From Paenibacillus artemisiicola (GTDB taxonomy: Bacteria; Bacillota; Bacilli; Paenibacillales; Paenibacillaceae): DNA of 64,000 bases. The stretch spans positions 124,001 to 188,000 of the forward strand of contig NZ_JAGGDJ010000005.1 of the NCBI RefSeq assembly GCF_017652985.1, written 5' to 3'. The translations under genes were made by a program, and so were the position numbers. The notes beneath the pieces were generated by a model. It worked only from the letters and a program-made list of their open reading frames with translations. It did no database searches and had not been told where the DNA came from. This document shows positions 58,768 to 64,000 of the stretch, piece by piece (the stretch's first letter is position 1; the number at the start of each line of letters is the position of its first letter).

Positions 58768-59943
58768 ATGACGGAACCATTGATTGATTATAGTCCGAAC
58801 AAACTGGAAGCCCGGCTGGTCGCGATCCGGCGCGAGCTGCACCGGAATCCGGAGCTGTCGCTGGAGGAGTACGAGACGACGGCCTCCATCCGGCGCTGGC
58901 TGGAGGACGCGGGCGTCCGGGTATTGGACTACGGCTTGCGGACCGGCGTGATCGCGGAAGTCGGCGGACTGCGGCCGGGGCAGGTCGTGGCAGTCCGCGC
59001 GGATATCGACGCGCTGCCGGTTCAGGAGGAAACCGGCCTGCCGTTCGCTTCGGCGACGCCGGGGCGGATGCACGCGTGCGGCCATGATTTTCATGCCGCG
59101 GCGGTCGTCGGCGCGGCGCTGCTGCTGAAGGCGCGCGAGTCCGAGCTGCGCGGAACGGTCCGGCTGCTGTTCCAGCCGGCCGAGGAGAAGGCCAAGGGCG
59201 CACGGCAGCTGATCGCCGCCGGCGCGCTCGCGGGCGTGAGCGCGGTGTTCGGCATGCACAACAAGCCGGACCTGCCGGTCGGCACGGTCGGCATCAAGGA
59301 AGGCCCGCTCATGGCGGCCGCGGACGGGTTCGTCGTGGAGGTCGCGGGGCGCGGCTCGCACGCGGCGGTGCCGGAAGCGGGCATCGACCCGATCGTCGCG
59401 TCCGCGCACATCATCACGGCGCTGCAGACGATCGTAAGCCGCGGCGTGGGTTCGCTGCAGAGCGCGGTCGTCAGCGTCACGAAGCTGCGCAGCGGCACCG
59501 CCTGGAACGTCATTCCGGACAAAGCGGTGCTCGACGGCACGATCCGCACGTTCGACGAAGGCGTCCGCGAGCATGTGCTGCGGCGGTTCCGCGAAGTGGT
59601 CGAAGGCGTCGCGGCGGCTTGCGGCACGACGGCGGAGATCCGCTGGGTGCAGGGGCCGCCGCCGGTGAACAACGACGCGTCGCTCGTGCCGCTCGCGCTG
59701 CGGGCCGCCGCGGACGCCGGCTTGGAGACGGTCGTGCCGACGCCGTCGCCCGCGGGCGAGGACTTCGCGTTCTACCAGCGGGAAGTGCCGGGGCTCTTCG
59801 TCTTCATGGGCACGTCGGGGAGCCGGGAATGGCATCATCCCGCGTTCGACCTCGACGAACGGGCGCTGCTGCCGAGCGCGCGGTACTTCGCCGGCTTGGC
59901 GGAGTCGGCGCTGCTGGAGCTTGGGGCGCGCGGGGAAGCGTGA
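58768..59943 (+). CDS. ytnL: M20-family amidohydrolase (YtnL/SndA-like deacetylase)
   Basis: 391 residues. IRRELHRNPELSLEEYETTA is the family start, AVRADIDALPVQEETGLPFA and HACGHDFHAAAVVGAALLLK hold metal ligands, RLLFQPAEEKAKGARQLIAA has the catalytic Glu, and GMHNKPDLPVGTV and 'HPAFDLDERAL' complete the site. Such enzymes remove the N-acetyl group from amino acids. In B. subtilis, acetylation by SnaA, S-oxidation by the monooxygenase, then deacetylation by SndA frees cysteine. AAGGAGGAAC precedes the ATG. Confidence 0.88.
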   Translation: MTEPLIDYSPNKLEARLVAIRRELHRNPELSLEEYETTASIRRWLEDAGVRVLDYGLRTGVIAEVGGLRPGQVVAVRADIDALPVQEETGLPFASATPGRMHACGHDFHAAAVVGAALLLKARESELRGTVRLLFQPAEEKAKGARQLIAAGALAGVSAVFGMHNKPDLPVGTVGIKEGPLMAAADGFVVEVAGRGSHAAVPEAGIDPIVASAHIITALQTIVSRGVGSLQSAVVSVTKLRSGTAWNVIPDKAVLDGTIRTFDEGVREHVLRRFREVVEGVAAACGTTAEIRWVQGPPPVNNDASLVPLALRAAADAGLETVVPTPSPAGEDFAFYQREVPGLFVFMGTSGSREWHHPAFDLDERALLPSARYFAGLAESALLELGARGEA

Positions 59944-59960
59944 GCAGGGACTATATTTTA

Positions 59961-60140
59961 GAAGCGCTTGTTGTTAACGGGCCGATGACCGGCTCTGGCT
60001 ATGCCGAAAAACGAAGTTTATGCTTTCGTTTCGCAGCGTTTTTCTCAATGAGCTGAGATTCGCGGCTCTAGCTTCGCCGAAAAACCAAGTTTATGTTTTC
60101 GAAGCGTTTTTCTTAACGAGTCGAAATGATCGGCTCTAGT
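59961..60140 (+). repeat. Hairpin repeat array in the leader of the DinB gene
   Basis: One partial and two nearly full units (about 59991-60063 and 60064-60131), each with GGCTCTrGCTnnGCC, then GAAAAAC - loop AAGTTTATGyTTTCG - GTTTTTC. The core is homologous to the array at 28106-28495 and also lies directly upstream of a ribosome site in the same sense orientation, here 15-20 bp before GAGGAGGG at 60149. Confidence 0.8.
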
Positions 60141-60163
60141 TCAAACTTGAGGAGGGCCCCACT

Positions 60164-60643
60164 ATGACCGCCAACCCCATCGAAACGCTGTTATTCGACT
60201 ATTCGGAGCTGCACAAGCAGCTGAAGGCGAAGATCGCGAATTTGACCGAAGACCAGCTCACGTGGAAAGCCGCGACGGGCGTGTGGAGCGTGACGGAGGT
60301 GCTGTCGCATCTGACGGACCACGCGATCGTCGTCGGCTTCCGGATCCGCGAGATTTTAGCGGCGTCGGAGGCGAAGCTTCCGGCCTTCAATCAGAACGCG
60401 TGGGTCGCGTCCACGCGCGCGAACGAAAGCGCAGCCTCGGAAATTCTCGCGTTTTACGACGCGTATCTGACGTATAACCTGCATCTGCTGAAGCGGCTTG
60501 CGCCGGAGGATTGGGCGAAGACGGGCTTGAACGCCAAGGGCGAAACCGTCTCGCTGCGCGACGTCGTCTGGGGCTTCGTCAAGCACGTGCTGAACCATAT
60601 CGGACAAATCGAACGGATCGCGCTGGCTTACGTCGTCGTGTGA
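60164..60643 (+). CDS. DinB-superfamily protein (bacillithiol-transferase-like)
   Basis: 159 residues, four-helix bundle. The metal-binding histidines are seen in VTEVLSHLTDHAIVV and in KHVLNHIGQIERIAL. DinB members include bacillithiol transferases (BstA) and maleylpyruvate isomerase-like enzymes. Its place between the deacetylase and the flavin monooxygenase of a thiol pathway makes a thiol-conjugation role attractive, but this is inference. GAGGAGGGCCCC precedes the ATG. Confidence 0.8.
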   Translation: MTANPIETLLFDYSELHKQLKAKIANLTEDQLTWKAATGVWSVTEVLSHLTDHAIVVGFRIREILAASEAKLPAFNQNAWVASTRANESAASEILAFYDAYLTYNLHLLKRLAPEDWAKTGLNAKGETVSLRDVVWGFVKHVLNHIGQIERIALAYVVV

Positions 60644-60685
60644 TCGCGCCGCGGTCCGTCCGCGAACATGAAGGAGGAGAATACG

Positions 60686-62017
60686 ATGAGCAACTCCCGC
60701 AAGCAATTGAAGCTCGGCGCCCTGCTGCACGGCGTCGGAGGCAATCCCGCCATGTGGCGGCACCCCGATACGCTGCCGGACGCCAGCGTCAATATCGAGC
60801 TGTACAAGAGATGGGTGCGGAAGGCCGAAGAAGGCAAGCTGGATCTGATCTTTATCGCGGACGGCTTGTACATTAACGAGAAATCGATCCCGCATTTCCA
60901 AAATCGCTTCGAGCCGCTAACGCTGCTGAGCGCGCTCGCGTCGGCGAGCACGAACATCGGACTTGTCGCCACGCTCTCGACGTCCTACAGCGAGCCGTTC
61001 ACGGTCGCGCGCCAGTTCGCTTCGCTGGATATGCTGAGCGGCGGCCGCGCCGGGTGGAACATCGTGACGTCGCCGCTCGAGGGCTCGGCGCTGAACTACG
61101 GCAAGAAGGAGCATCCCGAGCATGATCTCCGCTACCGGATCGCGACGGAATATTTGCAGGTGACGCGGGGGCTGTGGGATTCCTGGGAGGACGACGCGTT
61201 CGTGCGGGATAAGGCGTCCGGCGTGTTCTTCGATCCCGCGAAGGTGCATCCGCTGAACCACGAGGGCGAGTTCTTCTCGGTGAAGGGCCCGCTCAACATC
61301 GCGCGCTCCAAGCAGGGCCAGCCGGTTATTTTCCAGGCGGGCGCTTCCGAGGTCGGCAAGAACTACGCGGCCAAGGAAGCCGACGCGATCTTCACGGGGC
61401 ATGAGACCATCGAGGACGCGATCGCGTTCTATCAGGACGTGAAGTCGCGGGCGGTCGCGTTCGGCCGCTCGGCGGACGAGGTGCTCGTCTTCCCGGGCAT
61501 CGGCCCGATCGTCGGCGCGACCGAGGAAGAAGCGGAGCGCAAGTATCAAGAGGTCGCGGGCCTTGTCACGATCGACACCGCGCTTAATTACCTCGGCCGG
61601 TTTTTCGAGCACCACGACTTCTCGCAATATGCGCTTGACGAACCGTTCCCGGAACTCGGCGAGCTTGGCCGCAACAGCTTTCAGAGCGGCACGGACAAGA
61701 TCAAGAAGGACGCGAAGGAACGCGGCCTGACGCTGCGCCAGGTCGCGCTTCAGGCGGCGACGCCGCGCAGCACGTTCATCGGCACGCCCGAGCGCGTCGC
61801 GGACCTCCTCGAAGAATGGTTCGTGCGCGGCGCCGCCGACGGCTTCATGCTGGCCGAGGCCGTTCCGAACGGGCTGTCGGACTTCGTCGATCTCGTCGTG
61901 CCGATCCTGCAGCGGCGCGGGCTGTTCCGGACGGCGTACGAAAGCGGCACCCTCCGCGGCAATCTCGGCCTGCCGATTCCGGAGAACCGGTACGCGAAAG
62001 CGAACGCGCCGATCTAA
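60686..62017 (+). CDS. ytnJ: FMN-dependent monooxygenase (NtaA/SnaA/DszA family, YtnJ/CmoJ-like)
   Basis: 443 residues. [54 protein letters not shown] and [20 protein letters not shown] are the marks of flavin-reductase-dependent monooxygenases such as YtnJ. It would oxidise the thioether of N-acetylated S-substituted cysteine. The flavin reductase partner is not identified here. The ATG at 60686 is chosen because AAGGAGGAGA lies 6-7 bp upstream; the ATG at 60668 overlaps it. A terminator-like stem follows (62041). Confidence 0.88.
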   Translation: MSNSRKQLKLGALLHGVGGNPAMWRHPDTLPDASVNIELYKRWVRKAEEGKLDLIFIADGLYINEKSIPHFQNRFEPLTLLSALASASTNIGLVATLSTSYSEPFTVARQFASLDMLSGGRAGWNIVTSPLEGSALNYGKKEHPEHDLRYRIATEYLQVTRGLWDSWEDDAFVRDKASGVFFDPAKVHPLNHEGEFFSVKGPLNIARSKQGQPVIFQAGASEVGKNYAAKEADAIFTGHETIEDAIAFYQDVKSRAVAFGRSADEVLVFPGIGPIVGATEEEAERKYQEVAGLVTIDTALNYLGRFFEHHDFSQYALDEPFPELGELGRNSFQSGTDKIKKDAKERGLTLRQVALQAATPRSTFIGTPERVADLLEEWFVRGAADGFMLAEAVPNGLSDFVDLVVPILQRRGLFRTAYESGTLRGNLGLPIPENRYAKANAPI

Positions 62018-62040
62018 TCAGATGATCGACTACAATCGGC

Positions 62041-62088
62041 AAGCAAGCAGCTTCGAAGGCCGAACGGCCGCCGGAGCTGCTTGTTTGC
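62041..62088 (+). terminator. Terminator-like hairpin after the sulfur locus
   Basis: AAGCAAGCAGCT and AGCTGCTTGTTT pair (one wobble) around an inner GGCC stem; only a short T run follows. The 62089-62308 stretch holds no recognised gene. Confidence 0.6.
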
Positions 62089-62308
62089 GTTCGGCGGCAT
62101 GCATGCCGCCATTCAGCGCCTTTGCAGCCTGCGCCCAGCCAGCTTTCAGCGGGCGCTCAGCCTTGCTTCACGCGCGGAAGGTAAGCCGATGAAGCGGATG
62201 AAGCGATTTTTCGGCGAGATTCCCATAATCCGCCTGCCGCTCATAGTTTCAAATCATTATTGAAACAGTATAAATAGGTAGTCCGGAAAATCGCGCTGCG
62301 AAACGGAG

Positions 62309-63553
62309 GTGGCTGACCTGCGAACGACAACAAGAACGATTCCCGCTGCGGAGGCGGTCCGCAAAGAGCGGCTGCCGGAGCTGGAAATGCTGCGCGGCCT
62401 CGCGATCCTCGGCGTACTGACGGTGCATGCCACGTCTTCGGCGGTGGTCGAGGTGCAAAATTCCTGGGTCCGGGAGGCGTACGTCGCGCTTAACGCGTTT
62501 TCGCTGTTTTGCGTGCCGGCGTTTATCTTTTTGACGGGATTCGTGCTCTTTTACAATTATTTCGACCGGCCGATGACGCGGTCCGGGCTCGGGGCATTTT
62601 ACGGGAAGCGGCTGAAACAGCTCGTCGTGCCGTACATCTCGGTCTCGCTCGGCTACGAGCTGGCCGTATCGGCGCTGAAGCACCGGTCCTGGGAGCCGGC
62701 CGACATCCTGGGCCGGTTCGGAAAGCATTTGCTGAACGGCGGCGCCTACCCGCACTTGTATTACGTGATCATTACGATTCAGCTGTACGTGCTGTTTCCG
62801 CTCCTGCTGCTGCTGTTCCGGAAGCTGCGCCTGCCGGCCGCGTGGGCCGTGCCGCTCGGCTTCGGCGCGCAGTGGGCGTTCTATCTGCTGCACCTGAACG
62901 TCTGGCACCTCGAGGCGAAAGGCAGCTGGTCATTCACGTACTTCGCGGCCTTCCTGCTCGGCGCCTACGGGGGCATGCGGCCGGACGCGCTCAAGTCATG
63001 GCTCGGCGTCGGCGATCAAGGCCGCGGCCGCGGCGGAAAGCTGCGGTTCGGGCTGATCGCGGCGCTGTGGCTCGCCGTGTCCGCCGGCTTCCTCCGGATG
63101 CATGTCGCGTACCGGTCCGGCGGAACGGTGCCGGAGGGCTACTGGTTCGAGATCGGCTACAACCTGTTCACGCTGCTGACGACGCTCGTGCTGCTCGGAG
63201 CTTGCTTCCGGATCGTTAAAGGACGAATGGCGGGGAAACCGTCCGCCGTCCTCGCGGATCTCGGCGCGTTGTCGTTCGGCGTCTATCTCGTTCATCCGTT
63301 CTTCCTGCTGCTGTATCACCGGCATCCCCCGGCGAGCGCCACGCCGCTGGTCTATCATCTCTGGACGGCCGGAGGATTCGTCTTCGCGCTGGGCGCGTCG
63401 CTCCTCGTCCTGCTGCCGGCCCACCGCTATATCCGCGGCGCCTGGCTCGTCCTCGGCCCGGCGCCGCCCAAATTCGGCCCGAAGCCGAATGCCGAAGCCG
63501 CGCAGGAAGGGACTGCAGCTCCCGAAGTGAGGCTGAAGGAAGCGACGGAATAG
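62309..63553 (+). CDS. Acyltransferase 3-family membrane protein
   Basis: 414 residues with about ten transmembrane helices. The start PELEMLRGLAILGVLTVHAT carries the family R-G-x-A-x-x-x-V-x-x-x-H motif, followed by FLTGFVLFYNYF and the late LADLGALSFGVYLVHPFFLL. These enzymes transfer acyl groups to surface sugars or lipids. The start is uncertain: the GTG at 62309 overlaps the GGAGG ribosome site, whereas a CTG at 62318 has ideal 8-bp spacing. A basic Pro/Ala tail ends the protein. Confidence 0.85.
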   Translation: MADLRTTTRTIPAAEAVRKERLPELEMLRGLAILGVLTVHATSSAVVEVQNSWVREAYVALNAFSLFCVPAFIFLTGFVLFYNYFDRPMTRSGLGAFYGKRLKQLVVPYISVSLGYELAVSALKHRSWEPADILGRFGKHLLNGGAYPHLYYVIITIQLYVLFPLLLLLFRKLRLPAAWAVPLGFGAQWAFYLLHLNVWHLEAKGSWSFTYFAAFLLGAYGGMRPDALKSWLGVGDQGRGRGGKLRFGLIAALWLAVSAGFLRMHVAYRSGGTVPEGYWFEIGYNLFTLLTTLVLLGACFRIVKGRMAGKPSAVLADLGALSFGVYLVHPFFLLLYHRHPPASATPLVYHLWTAGGFVFALGASLLVLLPAHRYIRGAWLVLGPAPPKFGPKPNAEAAQEGTAAPEVRLKEATE

Positions 63554-63566
63554 CGGACTTTAATAC

Positions 63567-63608
63567 GAAAAAGAAGCAGTCGCGAAATGCTCGCGACTGC
63601 TTCTTTTC
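63567..63608 (+). terminator. Terminator after the acyltransferase gene
   Basis: AAGAAGCAGTCGCG-AAATGCT-CGCGACTGCTTCTT with A and T runs; can also stop the converging aminotransferase transcript. Confidence 0.92.
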
Positions 63609-63656
63609 ATGCTTTCGCTTTGTTGGCGAGACTACCATACGGCGAGCCCCAAAAAC

Positions 63657-63823
63657 CCTAGCGTAGGTTTTGCGAATGGGAACGACTTTGGTGGAACACC
63701 ACGGGAGTGCCCATCGCAAAACCGGAGCCGCGCTCGTCTGCAGACCTGCGCATGCGCAGGTTTTGAGGTCGGGAGCGACTTTGGTGCGAAGCACCACGGG
63801 AGCGCCCAACCCAAAACCGGAGC
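63657..63823 (+). repeat. Two tandem copies of the structured hairpin element (same family as 51151-51328)
   Basis: Copy A (63657-63728): CCTA-GCG-TAGG, then GGTTTTGCGAATGGG pairing with CCCATCGCAAAACC, apical stem TGGTG-GAA-CACCA. Copy B (63745-63823): CCTGCGCATGCGCAGG, GGTTTTG ... CAAAACC, apical GGTGC-GAA-GCACC. Paired positions differ between copies but stay complementary. Copy B ends exactly before the stop codon of the minus-strand aminotransferase. Confidence 0.85.
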
Positions 63824-64000
63824 TTATTGGCTCGCCACCGCTACCTCTTGCACGGCCTTATGAATCGTATCGAACAGCTCTTCGAGATGCTCTTCCTCGA
63901 TGCACGAGAACGCCACGCGCAGGTCGGTTTCGCCGAGCGCGATCGTGCCGATGCCGTACGCGTCGAGCAAGCGCGTGCGCACCGCTTCCGCGTCGGTGTC
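63824..64000 (-). CDS. Class I/II aminotransferase, C-terminal 58 residues
   Basis: A minus-strand frame enters from the right edge and ends at TAA (63824-63826). It reads DTDAEAVRTRLLDAYGIGTI, then ALGETDLRVAFSCIEEEHLE, then ELFDTIHKAVQEV. The 'GIGTIALGETDLRVAFSC' segment contains the substrate-binding Arg and fits the end of a PLP aminotransferase small domain. The gene continues beyond the window, so type and substrate cannot be told. Confidence 0.7.
   Translation of the reverse strand, partial: DTDAEAVRTRLLDAYGIGTIALGETDLRVAFSCIEEEHLEELFDTIHKAVQEVAVASQ

Noticed and set aside
54423-59203. Two minus-strand frames of about 800 codons across the sulfur operon
   Set aside because: They lie antisense to clearly recognised transporter and oxidoreductase genes and encode Arg/His/Gln-rich products without domains.
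63609-63863. Small frames across the hairpin elements at the right end
   Set aside because: The products repeat with the DNA element and have no ribosome site; the paired structure and the neighbouring stop codon explain the sequence better.

Overview
The window looks like a chromosomal segment of a GC-rich, spore-forming member of the Paenibacillaceae (Cohnella/Paenibacillus type). The evidence is a pheT-zapA-mutS2-DUF350 order as in Bacillus, strong AGGAGG ribosome sites with many TTG/GTG starts, spore-coat genes (CotH, CotB-like, CotF-like), a Spo0E-type phosphatase, alaR-alaT, ecsAB and an S-layer-homology protein. No rRNA, tRNA, CRISPR array, prophage or insertion sequence was recognised. 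The species assignment is inference.

Layout. 1-9.8 kb: end of pheT, a ZapA whose coiled coil has grown to about 1,000 residues, an SDR, a CuA-type lipoprotein, mutS2, a DUF350 protein and a 25-residue membrane peptide. 9.9-12.8 kb: zinc-ribbon protein, MFS transporter, cysK. 12.9-17.6 kb: spore-coat island with CotH kinase, a collagen-like serine-rich repeat protein, a CotB-like protein, a CotB-related protein and two CotF-type proteins. 17.7-24.5 kb: alaR-alaT, Spo0E-like phosphatase, a frameshifted MFS gene, cobalamin adenosyltransferase, RluA-type pseudouridine synthase, ArsC-like protein, aminotransferase. 24.5-28.1 kb: cytochrome P450 and a two-gene oxidoreductase operon preceded by an unusual hairpin array. 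28.8-36 kb: small proteins, an alpha/beta-hydrolase-SARP fusion, a 5'-3' exonuclease, several small membrane proteins, an HRDC protein and a zinc phospholipase C-like protein. 36-39 kb: CheX, SDR, DEAD-box helicase. 39-47.3 kb: a repeat-rich intergenic region, then a sugar locus (oxidoreductase, epimerase, LacI regulator, two ABC permeases, binding lipoprotein). 47.6-51.2 kb: SLH protein and ecsAB. 51.4-62 kb: a sulfur locus resembling the B. subtilis ytlI/ytmI-tcyJKLMN-ytmO-ytnJ-ytnL genes for uptake and breakdown of S-substituted cysteines. 62.3-64 kb: acyltransferase and the end of an aminotransferase.

The most unusual signals are these. (1) An alpha/beta-hydrolase lacking both the Ser and His of the catalytic triad is fused to a SARP-type DNA-binding domain, and a pair of 11-bp direct repeats sits at its own promoter. 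(2) A hairpin repeat family is placed directly upstream of the ribosome site of two unrelated genes in the same sense orientation. (3) A second hairpin family, with compensatory base changes, is placed immediately after stop codons. (4) ZapA is giant. (5) A CotB/CotG-like/CotH layout has a collagen-type protein in the CotG position. Several intergenic regions also carry short degenerate tandem repeats (18, 27, 45 and 89 bp) that belong to different families.
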